DNA from: Candidatus Avilachnospira avicola
Lineage (GTDB): Bacteria; Bacillota; Clostridia; Lachnospirales; Lachnospiraceae
Reading direction: 5' to 3'
Assembly (NCBI GenBank): GCA_018714245.1
Contig: DVNQ01000043.1
Location: forward strand, 1-64,000
Length of the DNA stretch: 64,000 bases
This document shows positions 10,237 to 23,873 of the stretch, piece after piece. A program made the position numbers and the translations under genes. How positions within the stretch are numbered: position 1 is the first letter of the stretch; each line of letters begins with the position of its first letter. The notes beneath the pieces were generated by a model. That model worked only from the letters and a program-made list of their open reading frames with translations. It searched no databases and was not told where the DNA came from.

Positions 10237-11166
10237 ATGGAACAGATATTTGAAAAACTGAGGTCAGACTATGACGGTCTCTGGATAGACCTGCTCCGTG
10301 TCCCTGCTTCAGGGGACATAAAGGGCATCGTACAGATCTCCCATGGCATGACCGAGCATAAGGAACGCTATCTTGATTTCATGAGATACCTGTCTGAGCA
10401 TGGCTATGCCTCAGTCATCCATGATCACAGAGGGCATGGTGCAAGCATAAAGGATGAGGAGGATCTGGGATATTTTTATACGGATGATCCCTCTGCCATA
10501 ACAGAGGATCTCCATCAGGTCACCTCTTATATAAAAAAGATCTGGCCTGACAGACCTGTCATCCTTTTCGGGCACAGCATGGGCTCCCTTGTAGCCAGGG
10601 CCTACATAAAAAAGTATGATGAAGATATCTCCGGGCTGATACTCTGCGGACCTCCCACCAAAAATCCCGCTGCGGTCCCTGGCCTTGCCCTGCTTCGCAT
10701 ACTGGAGCGCATCCAGGGCGGAAAACATCGCGGCCGGCTGATAGATCATCTTACCTTCAGCCTCTATAATAAAGGCCATGATCAGAAAAACGGCTGGCTC
10801 TCCTCTGACAGAAAGTCAGTAACAGGCTATAATGAAGATCCTCTCTGCGGTTTCACATTTACAAATAACGGCTTTATAAATCTTTTCAGCCTCCTTAGGG
10901 ATGCCTATGTGAGCAAGGATTATGAGGTCAGAAATCCCTGGCTTCCGATCCTTCTTATTGCAGGTTCGGAAGATCCGGTTATCCAGAACAGGCGCAGGTT
11001 CGGAGAACTTAAATCCTTCCTTAAGGAGCTGGGCTATGCTGATGTACGCTCAAAGCTCTATCCGGAAAAACGGCATGAGCTTTTGAACGAGCTTGGAAAA
11101 GAAGAGGTCTATAAGGATGTCCTTCGTTTCTGTATCAAAGCATCAAAAAATGGGCAGGGCCGCTGA
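10237..11166 (+). CDS. Alpha/beta hydrolase (monoacylglycerol lipase/lysophospholipase-like)
   Basis: QISHGMTEHKERY, VIHDHRGHG, nucleophile GHSMGS, SEDPVI; start chosen at internal ATG. Confidence 0.9.
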   Translation: MEQIFEKLRSDYDGLWIDLLRVPASGDIKGIVQISHGMTEHKERYLDFMRYLSEHGYASVIHDHRGHGASIKDEEDLGYFYTDDPSAITEDLHQVTSYIKKIWPDRPVILFGHSMGSLVARAYIKKYDEDISGLILCGPPTKNPAAVPGLALLRILERIQGGKHRGRLIDHLTFSLYNKGHDQKNGWLSSDRKSVTGYNEDPLCGFTFTNNGFINLFSLLRDAYVSKDYEVRNPWLPILLIAGSEDPVIQNRRRFGELKSFLKELGYADVRSKLYPEKRHELLNELGKEEVYKDVLRFCIKASKNGQGR

Positions 11167-11254
11167 GGCCCTGCTCATTCAATAAAGTTAAGTATATCTT
11201 CTGCTCCGGTCCAATCTCCTGATACCCGAAGTATTTTATAGACTTATCCCCGGA

Positions 11255-12208
11255 TCAGTCCGGCATCACGAGCTTTGCAGCCCCGTATATGCCTGCATTG
11301 TTTCCAAGGGTAGCAAGTGTCACATCATACCTCTCGATGTCCACTATGCTCTGATAGCTCTTGAGTTTTTCCGCGATCATGTCCGTCAGGAAAGTCCCGG
11401 CCTTTGAGACTCCTCCGCCAATGACAAACACCTGTGGGTCTGTAGCAAGAGCGATATGAGACAGTATAAATGCCAGCCTGTCCATGGAATAGCTGAGTGA
11501 CTTAAGAGCCAGAGGATCCCCCTCCTTTGCAAGATCACACACATCCTTTGCCGTAAGTTCTTCCACCTCACGCATTTGGCTTTCGGAGGTATCATGTGCA
11601 AGCATCCTCTTAGCCACTCTGACGATACCTGTGGCCGAGGCATACTGTTCGAGGCATCCGTGTCCTCCGCAGTTGCACATCTCCTTTTCCTCATCGTCCA
11701 CACGCATATGGCCTATCTCTGCTCCGGCCCCGTGCATTCCGGAAATGATCCTTCCTTCATTTACTATGCCGCCGCCGACACCTGTGCCCAGGGTGACCAT
11801 GCATATGGAATCATGTCCCTTTCCGGCTCCCTGCCACATCTCACCAAGGGCTGCTACATTTGCATCATTTGCCACCTGCACAGGGATGCCTCCCATAAGA
11901 TCGCTCAGAAGCTTTGCAGGATAAATATCCTTTACCCCGAGATTTACGCAGACTTCCACATATCCGTCAGGCAGTACGGGACCCGGGATGCCCATTCCTG
12001 CTCCCAGCAGGTCCTCCATCTCCATGCCTTCCTTTTCATCCACATATTTCCTGAGCTCATCTGCAATATCCTTCATGAAAAGAAGGCCGTTTTCCCCTTT
12101 TCTGGTAGGTATCTCCCACTTGGATATAAGCGCCCCTTCCTCATCTATGATGCCCAGCTTGATGGTGGTCCCTCCGATGTCTATCCCCGCACAGTACTTC
12201 ATACCCAT
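11255..12208 (-). CDS. ROK family sugar kinase (glucokinase-like)
   Basis: GIDIGGTTIKLGI, GAEIGHMRV, CNCGGHGCLEQYASA. Confidence 0.93.
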   Translation of the reverse strand: MGMKYCAGIDIGGTTIKLGIIDEEGALISKWEIPTRKGENGLLFMKDIADELRKYVDEKEGMEMEDLLGAGMGIPGPVLPDGYVEVCVNLGVKDIYPAKLLSDLMGGIPVQVANDANVAALGEMWQGAGKGHDSICMVTLGTGVGGGIVNEGRIISGMHGAGAEIGHMRVDDEEKEMCNCGGHGCLEQYASATGIVRVAKRMLAHDTSESQMREVEELTAKDVCDLAKEGDPLALKSLSYSMDRLAFILSHIALATDPQVFVIGGGVSKAGTFLTDMIAEKLKSYQSIVDIERYDVTLATLGNNAGIYGAAKLVMPD

Positions 12209-12214
12209 TCTCCT

Positions 12215-13450
12215 TTACTGCAGATTTATGCCTATATGATCATTGCCGCTTACGATCGTGTATGAAGATGGAAGATTTCCCTTCATAACTTTCGATATGC
12301 GGAATTCGTCCGTGGTGATGTGAGCCTTTTCCCTTCCGCTCTTTGTAAAGATCAGAAGCTCAGAATCATTGAAGATATATATCTCATTGCCCGAAATGTC
12401 AAATCCGGTATACTGCATGTCGAAAGAGGCATCACCTGCCACTCCTCCGTCCGCATTGAAAATCATTAATCTGTAGGGCCTCTCCCCATTCTGCTCTTCC
12501 ACTATGACAGCCACATACTTCTCCGAGCATGCCACCGATCTTATCTCATCATCCAGGTCCGCTCTTGCGATGACCTCAGGGCTAGTAAGTACCCTGGTAG
12601 AAAAGAATACTATGCCTCCGTCAAAAAATGCCTGGGAATACTCATCCGAGGAAAAGTTTACCTTTCCCACATAGCTTCCGGCAAATTCATCGGAAAACCC
12701 TCCCACTATACGTCTGGCATCAGCATTCTGCCCTATATCGTCAAAGTTCCTGAATATGACCTGGCTCTTTACGGAACTTCCGTCTATGCTCACGTAAGCC
12801 GTTATAAGCTGGCTTCCGTCAGGAGAAGCGGAAATACAGAGCGGATATCCGTCACCTGTTATCAGGGATTTTACCGTAAGATCTATGGCAGACCCATCGG
12901 CTCTGTAGGCATTTATATATTCAGCACTGCCATCCGTACTCACCGTATAGACCACGCCTTCACTGGAAATAGCAGCAGTTATAAGGGGCATCGAAGTGTT
13001 GAATGAGCCTGTATTTTCACTGTCATCGAAAATATATGCACTTGTGCCGCCAATATCGCATATAACCGAATAATTTCCGTTTACAAAAGCCCTGGGAGCG
13101 TCCATCTGATAGCTTCTCTCCCATACTGCATCTCCATTTCGGTCAGAGTAGGAAGCCCCATCCTTGGAATAATTTATGACTCCTTCAGAAAACAGCTCAT
13201 AACCCTTAAAGGTGGTACTTTCCCCTCTTTCTCCTGCCGCAGGCTTTTCCCAGCTTATCACATAGTCCGTCATATGTCTGGTACTGAAATAGAGCCATCC
13301 CCCTGCTGCCGCACAAAAAAGTAACAGAAGGCACAGGACCGCGGCCCTGAACCTCCGCGGCTTTCCCGTGCTTTCCGTCTCCATGTTATTTTCTTCAGTA
13401 TGAAACCTTTGCCTCTGTATCTTATTATGTCTGTCCCGGCGATCAGTCAA
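12215..13450 (-). CDS. Membrane-anchored beta-propeller-like protein (possibly DUF5711)
   Basis: One N-terminal TM segment followed by a WD/propeller-like extracytoplasmic region; TTG at 13450 with AAGGAG upstream, ATG at 13384 alternative. Confidence 0.55.
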   Translation of the reverse strand: MTDRRDRHNKIQRQRFHTEENNMETESTGKPRRFRAAVLCLLLLFCAAAGGWLYFSTRHMTDYVISWEKPAAGERGESTTFKGYELFSEGVINYSKDGASYSDRNGDAVWERSYQMDAPRAFVNGNYSVICDIGGTSAYIFDDSENTGSFNTSMPLITAAISSEGVVYTVSTDGSAEYINAYRADGSAIDLTVKSLITGDGYPLCISASPDGSQLITAYVSIDGSSVKSQVIFRNFDDIGQNADARRIVGGFSDEFAGSYVGKVNFSSDEYSQAFFDGGIVFFSTRVLTSPEVIARADLDDEIRSVACSEKYVAVIVEEQNGERPYRLMIFNADGGVAGDASFDMQYTGFDISGNEIYIFNDSELLIFTKSGREKAHITTDEFRISKVMKGNLPSSYTIVSGNDHIGINLQ

Positions 13451-14369
13451 ATAACTTCTCCTTATATATGCCTTCTTCCGTCATCCTTCTCATGGCAGAC
13501 TCCACATATGCCCTGTCTTCCGCATATGTCACTCCGTACCATTTTCCGGAGGTCTCCAGGAGCCTTACCCGGCCCTTCCCTGCCTTTATCAGGCTGTCTA
13601 TCTCCTTTGGCAGGAGGTATTCAGCCTTGAGGCTGTTTTCGGATATCCCGTCAAGGAACCTGGGAAATCCTTCCTCGAGGACATCAAGTATCCCCCTGGG
13701 AAGTCCCCACATATTCATCGATACCCGGTCTTCGGCTGAAAGCGGTACTTCATTTCCATCCTTGTCAAGTCCGGATATCCTGCCGTCCCTTTCAGCTATC
13801 TCATAAGTCTCGGTCACCGAGATAAGCTCCCCAGAGCCTTCCTTGGTCCTGCAGACCCCTCTCGTGACCGTCCCGTTATCGCTCAATGTATTTCCCAGTA
13901 TAAAGCCTGCCATGCACATGTCAAGAACATCTGCATTCTCATCCATCTCATTTACGAGATAATCATGGACTATTTTGAAGCCGTCAGCCCCATAGAAGTC
14001 ATCGGCATTTATAACAAGGAAAGGACAGTCGATCAGATCCTTTGCGCAGAGTACGGCCTGTGCAGTCCCCCAGGGCTTGGTCCTTCCTTCGGGGAGACTG
14101 TAGCCCTCCGGAAGATCATTTATATCCTGGTAGGCATACTGCACCTTCACATGCTTCTCGATACGGTCTCCTATCACAGCCCGGAATTCATCCTCTATAT
14201 CCTTTCTTATTATGAAGATGACCTTGTTGAAACCTGCATTGATCGCATCATGGATACTGTACTCCATGATTATCTCTCCCGAAGGTCCTACCTTGGCAAG
14301 CTGCTTTATGCCCTTTCCATATCTGGACCCTATACCGGCAGCCATGATCACAAGCGCTGTCTCTTTCAT
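13443..14369 (-). CDS. Sugar-phosphate nucleotidyltransferase-like protein
   Basis: LVIMAAGIGSRYGKGIKQL, GTAQAVLCAKDLI, FLVINADDFYG. Confidence 0.85.
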   Translation of the reverse strand: MKETALVIMAAGIGSRYGKGIKQLAKVGPSGEIIMEYSIHDAINAGFNKVIFIIRKDIEDEFRAVIGDRIEKHVKVQYAYQDINDLPEGYSLPEGRTKPWGTAQAVLCAKDLIDCPFLVINADDFYGADGFKIVHDYLVNEMDENADVLDMCMAGFILGNTLSDNGTVTRGVCRTKEGSGELISVTETYEIAERDGRISGLDKDGNEVPLSAEDRVSMNMWGLPRGILDVLEEGFPRFLDGISENSLKAEYLLPKEIDSLIKAGKGRVRLLETSGKWYGVTYAEDRAYVESAMRRMTEEGIYKEKLFD

Positions 14370-14376
14370 GATTCCT

Positions 14377-15045
14377 TTACTCCATTTCCATTTTTTCTTT
14401 ATAATGATGTGCCGTTTCCAGCATCATGTCCTTGACCTTCATGAGCCTTACCTGGGAGCTCCTCTCATTTTCGTCAAGCTTCATGCTTATATATCTGATG
14501 CTTTCTTCAGTCTCAGGTATCATCACATGTTCCAGGGCATTGACCCGCCTTCTGGTTTTCTCTATCTCAGCCGCAAGGAGCTGGCAGGCCTTTTCACATT
14601 CCGCAAGCCGAAGCATGTCAGGCAGGATATCGGCAATGCTTTTTACCGCACTGTCCAGATCCGAGGATGTAAATGCATATCCATAGGGATATATGTCATT
14701 TTCATCCTGGGTCCTCGTCCTGAAGCTGAATGAGGGGACATCCACTGACATGATGTTTCTAACCTCGGTTTCCAGGCTCACCTCCTGCTTGGGAGCCATC
14801 AGTGCCACATTCAGGGATTCCCTGCTCATGGATGCCCTTGCAAGCACAAAATTCCTGTTGCAGTCCTTTATCCCTTTTTCCACCTTTTCCCTGAGTTCCC
14901 GATTTTCTCTTACAAGTATCAGAAACTGCCTCATGAGCTCATCCCGCTTGTCTTTAAGGAGCTTATGGCCCCTCCTCGCGGTAACGAGCTTTTTTTTGAG
15001 CCGGCTAAGTTCCATCCTTGTGGGGTTCTGTTGTGTCTTTGCCAT
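14377..15045 (-). CDS. ntpD: V-type ATP synthase subunit D
   Basis: NPTRMELSRLKKKLVTARRGHKLLKDKRDELMRQF; operon position. Confidence 0.95.
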   Translation of the reverse strand: MAKTQQNPTRMELSRLKKKLVTARRGHKLLKDKRDELMRQFLILVRENRELREKVEKGIKDCNRNFVLARASMSRESLNVALMAPKQEVSLETEVRNIMSVDVPSFSFRTRTQDENDIYPYGYAFTSSDLDSAVKSIADILPDMLRLAECEKACQLLAAEIEKTRRRVNALEHVMIPETEESIRYISMKLDENERSSQVRLMKVKDMMLETAHHYKEKMEME

Positions 15046-15062
15046 GTCCCTACCCCTGTACG

Positions 15063-16442
15063 TCAGCCATCGTACGGCCTGTAATATTTTTCGATATATT
15101 CATCCTTTATTCGTTTGAGCTCAGACTTCGGCAGTATGCCAAGGAGCTTCCATCCTATGTCCAGGGTCTCTTCTATGCTTCTGTCAGTATTATAGCCCTG
15201 GGAGACATACTGCTTTTCAAATTCATCGGCAAATTTTGCATACAGCCGGTCCATATCAGTAAGCGCTGCCTCTCCAAGCACCACGCTCAGCTCCTTTGCA
15301 TCCTTGCCTCGTGCATAGGCGGAAAAAAGCTGGTTCATGGTATCCGCATGATCTTCCCTGGTCTTGCCCTTTCCTATACCCTTGTCCTTGAGCCTGCTGA
15401 GAGATGGCAGCACGTCTATGGGAGGAGCTATGGATTTACGATAAAGCTCTCTTGAAAGGATTATCTGCCCTTCTGTTATATACCCCGTAAGATCCGGGAT
15501 CGGATGGGTCTTGTCATCCTCCGGCATGGTAAGTATGGGCATCATGGTTATGGAGCCCTTATGTCCTTTCTGTCTTCCAGCACGCTCATAAATGGAAGCA
15601 AGCTCGGTGTACATATATCCGGGATAACCTCGTCTTCCCGGTACTTCCTTACGGGCAGCCGATATCTCTCTCAGCGAATCCGCAAAGTTGGTTATATCAG
15701 TCAGTATGACCAGTACATGCATGTCCTTTTCAAAGGCAAGGTACTCTGCCGCGGTAAGGGCTATCTTGGGAGTTGAAACCCTTTCCACCGCCGGGTCATT
15801 TGCCAGATTCAGAAACAGCACGGCCCTGTCTATGGCTCCTGTCTCACTGAAGGATCTCATGAAGAAATCCGCTTCCTCAAAGGTTATGCCCATGGCCGCA
15901 AAAACCACGGCAAAGCTCTTGTCTGAGCCCCGGACCTTTGCCTGTCTGGCGATCTGGGCAGCCAGGTTGGCATGGGGAAGTCCTGAACAGGAGAAGATGG
16001 GCAGCTTCTGTCCCCTTACAAGGGTATTGAGCCCGTCTATGGCAGAAACTCCGGTCTGGATGAACTCCTCCGGATAGTTCCTCGCCGCAGGATTCATGGG
16101 CGTTCCGTTTATGTCCATGCGCTTTTCAGGAAGTATCTCAGGGCCTCCGTCTATCGGCCTTCCCAATCCGTCAAACATTCGTCCGAGCATATCCTCCGAC
16201 ACTCCAAGCTCCATGCTGTGTCCGAGAAAACGGACCTTTGAAGAGCTCAGATTTATCCCTGCCGAAGCCTCAAAAAGCTGGACCAGGGCATTGCCCTCAT
16301 CTATCTCAAGGACCTTGCAGCGGCGTCTGGTACCGTCGGAAAGCTCGATCTCCCCAAGCTCATTATAGGCGACGCCTTCCACTCCACGGATGAGCATAAG
16401 GGGGCCGGCTATCTCCTGTATGGTCTTATAATCTCTGGACAT
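15063..16442 (-). CDS. ntpB: V-type ATP synthase subunit B
   Basis: [40 protein letters not shown]. Confidence 0.97.
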   Translation of the reverse strand: MSRDYKTIQEIAGPLMLIRGVEGVAYNELGEIELSDGTRRRCKVLEIDEGNALVQLFEASAGINLSSSKVRFLGHSMELGVSEDMLGRMFDGLGRPIDGGPEILPEKRMDINGTPMNPAARNYPEEFIQTGVSAIDGLNTLVRGQKLPIFSCSGLPHANLAAQIARQAKVRGSDKSFAVVFAAMGITFEEADFFMRSFSETGAIDRAVLFLNLANDPAVERVSTPKIALTAAEYLAFEKDMHVLVILTDITNFADSLREISAARKEVPGRRGYPGYMYTELASIYERAGRQKGHKGSITMMPILTMPEDDKTHPIPDLTGYITEGQIILSRELYRKSIAPPIDVLPSLSRLKDKGIGKGKTREDHADTMNQLFSAYARGKDAKELSVVLGEAALTDMDRLYAKFADEFEKQYVSQGYNTDRSIEETLDIGWKLLGILPKSELKRIKDEYIEKYYRPYDG

Positions 16443-16443
16443 A

Positions 16444-18216
16444 TCAGAAGTCCTCCCTTCTGCTTACCGCCTTTTTACATTCCTCGGAGATCCGGGTCTC
16501 GATGGTCTCAAATTCCGCCTCCGTCTCATCTTCCTTTACATATTTGAAACGGCCTATGGCCTCCCTGCAGGGAAGTGCCACAAGATCATTTACGCTGGCG
16601 CCCTGGGCAAGGGCCTTGTTGGACGCATCGTAAAGATCCAGTATGGCCTGCATCATAAAGCGCTGCTTCTGAAGGGAGGTATATGTATCCGTATCATCAA
16701 AGGCATTCTGATGGAGATAATCCTCCCTTATGGATCTGGCGGTTTCAAGCTTGAGGCGGTCCTGGGCTGAAACCGCATCCATGCCCACAAGCTTTACTAT
16801 CTCCTCCAGCTCTGCCTCCTCCTGGAGGAGCCTCATGATCCTCTGCCGAAGCTCTGACCAGCCGGGATCCACATTTTCATTGAAATATTCCTCCATGCCG
16901 TCAAGATAGAGGGAATATGAATTAAGCCAGTTTATCGCAGGGAAATGTCTCTTATATGCCAGCGAGGAATCCAATGACCAGAAGACCTTGACTATCCTAA
17001 GTGTAGCCTGGGTCACCGGCTCGGAGATATCTCCGCCTGCAGGAGACACGGCTCCGATGACCGAAAGCGCACCTTCACGGTCATCGCTTCCAAGGGTCAC
17101 CACCCGTCCGGCTCTCTCATAAAACTGAGCCAGCCTGGATCCCAGATATGCAGGATAGCCCTCCTCTCCGGGCATCTCCTCAAGACGTCCGGACATCTCC
17201 CTTAAGGCCTCTGCCCATCTGGAGGTGGAATCCGCCATCAGGGCTACGGAATATCCCATGTCCCTGAAATACTCAGCTATCGTAATCCCAGTATATATGG
17301 ATGCCTCTCTGGCTGCCACCGGCATGTCAGAGGTGTTGGCTATGAGTACGGTCCTCTCCATCAGGGTCCTGCCGGTCTTGGGATCCCTGAGCTCGGGAAA
17401 TTCATTAAGAACATCCGTCATCTCGTTTCCCCGTTCTCCGCATCCTATATATACCACTATATCAGCGTCTGCCCATTTTGCAAGCTGATGCTGTACAACC
17501 GTCTTGCCTGATCCAAAGGGGCCTGGCACTGAAGCCACGCCTCCCTTCGCTATGGGAAACAGGGTGTCTATCACTCTCTGACCGGTAACTAGGGGTGCAT
17601 CCGGCGTAAGCTTTTTCTTATACGGCCTTCCGCGCCTTACTGGCCAGCGCTGCATAAGGGAAAGCCCTGTTTCTCCCTTGTCGGTGATCAGTGTGCCCAC
17701 ATCCTCTGTGACCGTATAGTCCCCTTCATTTATGCTCTTTATGCGCCCCTTTACGCCATAGGGGACCATGATCTGGTGAAGGACAGCCTCCGTCTCCTGG
17801 ACGGTGCCGATGATGTCTCCGCTCTCCACCTCATCCCCCACAGCCTTAAGGGGAGTAAAATGCCATTTTTTGTCTCTGTCAAGGGCTGCTGCCTCTACTC
17901 CCCTTTTCAGAAGATTGGATCCGGTAAGCTCAAGTATCTTGTCGAGCGGCCTCTGTATGCCGTCATATATGCTGCTTATGAGTCCCGGCCCAAGCTCCAC
18001 CGACATGGGCACGCCGGTAGATTCCACAGGCGCTCCCGGAGCAAGTCCCGAGGTCTCCTCATACACCTGTATGGATGCCTCATCTCCGTGCATCTCTATG
18101 ATTTCTCCGGTGAGATGGTCCTCAGAGACCTTCACCATGTCAGACATGTTTGCATCTCTCATGCCCTTGGCTATGATCAGAGGGCCTGCAACCTTTTTAA
18201 TAACTCCACTGCTCAT
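16444..18216 (-). CDS. ntpA: V-type ATP synthase catalytic subunit A
   Basis: [39 protein letters not shown]. Confidence 0.98.
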   Translation of the reverse strand: MSSGVIKKVAGPLIIAKGMRDANMSDMVKVSEDHLTGEIIEMHGDEASIQVYEETSGLAPGAPVESTGVPMSVELGPGLISSIYDGIQRPLDKILELTGSNLLKRGVEAAALDRDKKWHFTPLKAVGDEVESGDIIGTVQETEAVLHQIMVPYGVKGRIKSINEGDYTVTEDVGTLITDKGETGLSLMQRWPVRRGRPYKKKLTPDAPLVTGQRVIDTLFPIAKGGVASVPGPFGSGKTVVQHQLAKWADADIVVYIGCGERGNEMTDVLNEFPELRDPKTGRTLMERTVLIANTSDMPVAAREASIYTGITIAEYFRDMGYSVALMADSTSRWAEALREMSGRLEEMPGEEGYPAYLGSRLAQFYERAGRVVTLGSDDREGALSVIGAVSPAGGDISEPVTQATLRIVKVFWSLDSSLAYKRHFPAINWLNSYSLYLDGMEEYFNENVDPGWSELRQRIMRLLQEEAELEEIVKLVGMDAVSAQDRLKLETARSIREDYLHQNAFDDTDTYTSLQKQRFMMQAILDLYDASNKALAQGASVNDLVALPCREAIGRFKYVKEDETEAEFETIETRISEECKKAVSRREDF

Positions 18217-18228
18217 TTTTCCTCGTCC

Positions 18229-18558
18229 TTATCCTTCACCGAATATTATGTCGGAGCCTATGGCACGCTCCACGGATCTCTTTACGGATCTGAGCCCGTT
18301 TCCTGTATTGCCCGAAACTCCCGGTATCAGTATGATCGCAGGCAGAGGCCTGTCCGCATATCTGGAAATGTCCCTGTCTATCTTTTCCGCCAGCCCTTCA
18401 GTTATGTAAATGACTGCATAATCCTCTGAGACCAGTTCCTTAAGCTTCGCCGAAGCCTCCTCGGCTCCTTCCACCTCCACGGGCTCAAGTCCTACGGCAG
18501 CAAAACCATAAATGCTGTCCCGATCGCCCATGACCGCTATCTTATACATAGGTCTCAC
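18229..18558 (-). CDS. ntpF: V-type ATP synthase subunit F
   Basis: MYKIAVMGDRDSIYGFAAVGLEPV, AVIYITEGLAEKI. Confidence 0.93.
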   Translation of the reverse strand: MRPMYKIAVMGDRDSIYGFAAVGLEPVEVEGAEEASAKLKELVSEDYAVIYITEGLAEKIDRDISRYADRPLPAIILIPGVSGNTGNGLRSVKRSVERAIGSDIIFGEG

Positions 18559-19519
18559 GCATCCTTTCCCTTATCATCTCCATCGGGAATCCATTCTGCT
18601 TTGCCGTAAGCAGTATACGGACCGATTTTATCTCTGTCTCCTTGGCAATAATATATGCTGCCACCGGCCCGAGCCCGAAGGAATTCCAAAGCTGAGAACG
18701 CACCTTCCGTATGATCATATCATCACACCATCTCTCAAAGGCTGCAGGTGAACTTTTAAGCTCCGGCACCGCATCCGAAAGATCGGTGTTTGCAAGATAT
18801 GCATATATGGCATCCCTTCCTGAAAGTGCAGCCTTTTCAAGGGAATCCGTATCAATCAGGCTGCAGTCTGCCAGAGCTCGGGATATAAAATCCCTGTCCT
18901 TACCTGTATCCGCCGCCCTGATCGCGATCTTTATGTCCGCCGAAGCGGCACGAAGCTCTGCATAATCCCCGAGTACCTGCTCCTTTGTGGACGCTGCTGC
19001 CTTCTGCATGGCCTTGAGCGCCGCCCGGTCCAGTATCACGTCACAGAGCTGACCGTCTCCCGTACGAAGGAAAATGTCATGACAGATCTCAGCTTCTCTT
19101 GCCATGTCATCAGGAAGCAGCCTGTAGTTTCTTTCCCTGACTGCCCTCCGTACAAGCATGGGGTCAAGGCCCGCCTCCCTGGTATAGATATCTTTCATTT
19201 CATGATCCAGGACAGACTCCTTTATGGCCGCCTTAAGGTTGTCATAATCATTCTGAATCCGGAACACATCAAATACGGACATGTCAGGTACCAGCTCTCC
19301 TATCAGGCTCCAGAGCCTGTGTCTCTCCTCTGTAAGTACCATGTCGATATCTCCGGAGGCTGTATCATAGCCTTTCTCCGACAATACGGACATGCATTCC
19401 TTCATATCTGAAGCAGCGGAAAGCCTTTCAAACGTATCAGCCTTAAGAAGCCGAAGCTCCGCAAATCTGATCCTCGATACAGCATATATGTAATTTTTAT
19501 CAGTATAAGCTATGGACAT
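18542..19519 (-). CDS. ntpC: V-type ATP synthase subunit C
   Basis: Operon position; YIYAVSRIRFAELRLL..., DYDNLKAAIKE, GLGPVAAYIIAKETEIKSVRIL. Confidence 0.93.
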   Translation of the reverse strand: MSIAYTDKNYIYAVSRIRFAELRLLKADTFERLSAASDMKECMSVLSEKGYDTASGDIDMVLTEERHRLWSLIGELVPDMSVFDVFRIQNDYDNLKAAIKESVLDHEMKDIYTREAGLDPMLVRRAVRERNYRLLPDDMAREAEICHDIFLRTGDGQLCDVILDRAALKAMQKAAASTKEQVLGDYAELRAASADIKIAIRAADTGKDRDFISRALADCSLIDTDSLEKAALSGRDAIYAYLANTDLSDAVPELKSSPAAFERWCDDMIIRKVRSQLWNSFGLGPVAAYIIAKETEIKSVRILLTAKQNGFPMEMIRERMRETYV

Positions 19520-19549
19520 ATATAGCTCCGCCTGGCCTCCGGTCCTTTC

Positions 19550-20140
19550 TTACGAAAACAGTATACGATTCAGGATATCCCTGAGATAGGGATCATTTTC
19601 CTCGATCAGGGAATGAAAGCTCAGGTCCTCCTCCGTATCACCGAAATCCATGATAAAGCCTCCGCCTATATCTTCGGTATGATCCGAAACTGATATCCTG
19701 CCCCTGTTATCTGCGACCCTGCAAAGATCCCGGACAAATCCCTCCGGCATCCTTTTTCTGTCTTTTTCCGAAAGCCGAAGCTCTGCATCTCCTCCCTGAT
19801 AGTGCCTTTCAAAAAGTCTCTCGAGCAGCCTGAAATATTCCTCATCCGGAAGAGCCAGAAGCTCCCGAAGGCATTCATCCAGCAGGCCGGATATGATCTC
19901 CTGTCTTGCGGACAGCAGCATCTGCTTTTTTCTCAGCTCTGCAGATGCCTGCCCCCTTTCCAGGATAAGCCGGCTTTCCAGGGCAGCCTTTTCCAGGATC
20001 CTTCCGCACTGCTCATCACTGCGGCGCAGCATTTCCTCAGAGACTGCCTCGATCCTGGCATCCGCCTCAGTCATGATGCCTTCCACCTGTCTTTGGGATT
20101 CATCACTTATATAATTCAAAATCTCCTGAAGTCCGCTCAT
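19550..20140 (-). CDS. ntpE: V-type ATP synthase subunit E
   Basis: Coiled-coil stalk protein in conserved operon position; GGGFIMDFGD...SFHSLIEE C-terminal motif. Confidence 0.88.
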   Translation of the reverse strand: MSGLQEILNYISDESQRQVEGIMTEADARIEAVSEEMLRRSDEQCGRILEKAALESRLILERGQASAELRKKQMLLSARQEIISGLLDECLRELLALPDEEYFRLLERLFERHYQGGDAELRLSEKDRKRMPEGFVRDLCRVADNRGRISVSDHTEDIGGGFIMDFGDTEEDLSFHSLIEENDPYLRDILNRILFS

Positions 20141-20173
20141 AAAGCTTCTCCTTCAAATCCGGAAAATATCCTG

Positions 20174-22683
<2,510 letters not shown>

Positions 22684-22691
22684 CCCCTCCT

Positions 22692-23009
22692 TCAGTCTTT
22701 GCCAAACAGGAACTCCTTAATGGTATCCTTGGCTCTGTCCGCCCTTGACTCGCTCTGCCTGCGAAGCTTTTCCTTCTCAGAAAAGGCTTCAGCCTCGGCT
22801 TTTGCCATCATCTCTTCAGCTTCCTTTTTTGCTCTTTTGGTCATCTCCCCCGCTTCCCTGCGGGCATTTTCGACCTTTTTTTCAAGTGAAGCCTCCGCCT
22901 CCTGCGCAGCCCTGCTGAATCTGTCTTCAGCCTCATTTTTGGCATTTTCCACATTATATCTGCCGTTAAGCTCGGCTTCCTTCACGGCATCAATGATCTC
23001 TTTTGCCAT
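22692..23009 (-). CDS. V-type ATP synthase subunit G/H-like coiled-coil protein
   Basis: Short helical protein first in V-ATPase operon: EIIDAVKEAELNGRYNVENAKNEAEDRFSRAAQEAE. Confidence 0.8.
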   Translation of the reverse strand: MAKEIIDAVKEAELNGRYNVENAKNEAEDRFSRAAQEAEASLEKKVENARREAGEMTKRAKKEAEEMMAKAEAEAFSEKEKLRRQSESRADRAKDTIKEFLFGKD

Positions 23010-23121
23010 ATCAAATCTCCAGTTGATATTAAAAAACGCCGCAGAGCTACATGTCTATGTCTTCCTGCGGCTTTGAATAATAAAAATATTATACAGTTCC
23101 GGCCAGTATTTGTCAAAACAA

Positions 23122-23162
23122 AAACGATTTTTTATCGCGTTGAAGCAATAAAAAATCGTTTT
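23122..23162 (-). terminator. Hairpin terminator downstream of the DJ-1 gene
   Basis: Perfect 14-bp arms AAACGATTTTTTAT/ATAAAAAATCGTTT followed on minus strand by TTTTTGTTTT. Confidence 0.7.
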
Positions 23163-23188
23163 CTCCGTAAAATATATGTATTTTCAGT

Positions 23189-23743
23189 CTATCTGTCCTC
23201 GTACTGGATGGAATCCTTAAGCTTCAGAGCTGTGTCTTCATCTATGAGCAGCCTTACCAGCTCGAGCCCCAGATCCAGGGCATAGCCAAGTCCTCTTGCG
23301 GTGGTTATGCATCCATCCGTTACGACTCCCTCATGAGTATAATCCGCTCCCAAAAGCTTATCCTCAAACCCAGGATAGCAGGTCGCCTTCTTTCCCTTAA
23401 GCAGCCCCAGCCCTCCGAGAACTGAAGGAGCGGCACATATCGCAGCCACTCTTTTTCCTGACTCTGCCTGTTTTTTTAGAGCATCACAGAGTATTTTATT
23501 TCCTGCCATGTTAAGTGTGCCGGGCATACCTCCCGGTATGAAAAGAACGTCTGCCGCAGAAAGATCTGCTTCTTCTATCTTGGCATCACATACTATGCTG
23601 ATACCGTGGGATCCCGTAACCGTAAGCTCATCTCCCACAGCTATGAGCCTGGTATCGATTCCGGCACGTCTCAGTACATCCACGCATGCCAGGCATTCCA
23701 CCTCTTCAGAGCCTTCCGCAAGAAAAGCATATATAAGAGCCAT
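23189..23743 (-). CDS. DJ-1/PfpI family protein
   Basis: FLAEGSEEVECLACVDVLRRAGI, FIPGGMPGT, AICAAPSVL, CYPGFEDKL. Confidence 0.93.
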   Translation of the reverse strand: MALIYAFLAEGSEEVECLACVDVLRRAGIDTRLIAVGDELTVTGSHGISIVCDAKIEEADLSAADVLFIPGGMPGTLNMAGNKILCDALKKQAESGKRVAAICAAPSVLGGLGLLKGKKATCYPGFEDKLLGADYTHEGVVTDGCITTARGLGYALDLGLELVRLLIDEDTALKLKDSIQYEDR

Positions 23744-23773
23744 GTCATTTCCCTCCTTTTTGTTTGATTATAC

Positions 23774-23804
23774 ATCAAAAACCGCCCGAGGTCATCGGGC
23801 AGTT
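23774..23804 (-). terminator. Rho-independent terminator downstream of feoB
   Basis: Minus strand CTGCCCGATGACCTCGGGCGGTTTTT. Confidence 0.75.
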
Positions 23805-23873
23805 CTTGACTCATTCAAATAGATGTATGGAGATATGTATGAGTAAATCAGTCAGTAAGCAATTTTAATATTG

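Noticed and set aside
11150-11181. Hairpin gcagggcc/ggccctgc at the end of the alpha/beta hydrolase gene
   Set aside because: Overlaps the stop codon and lacks a T-tract; not called as a terminator.
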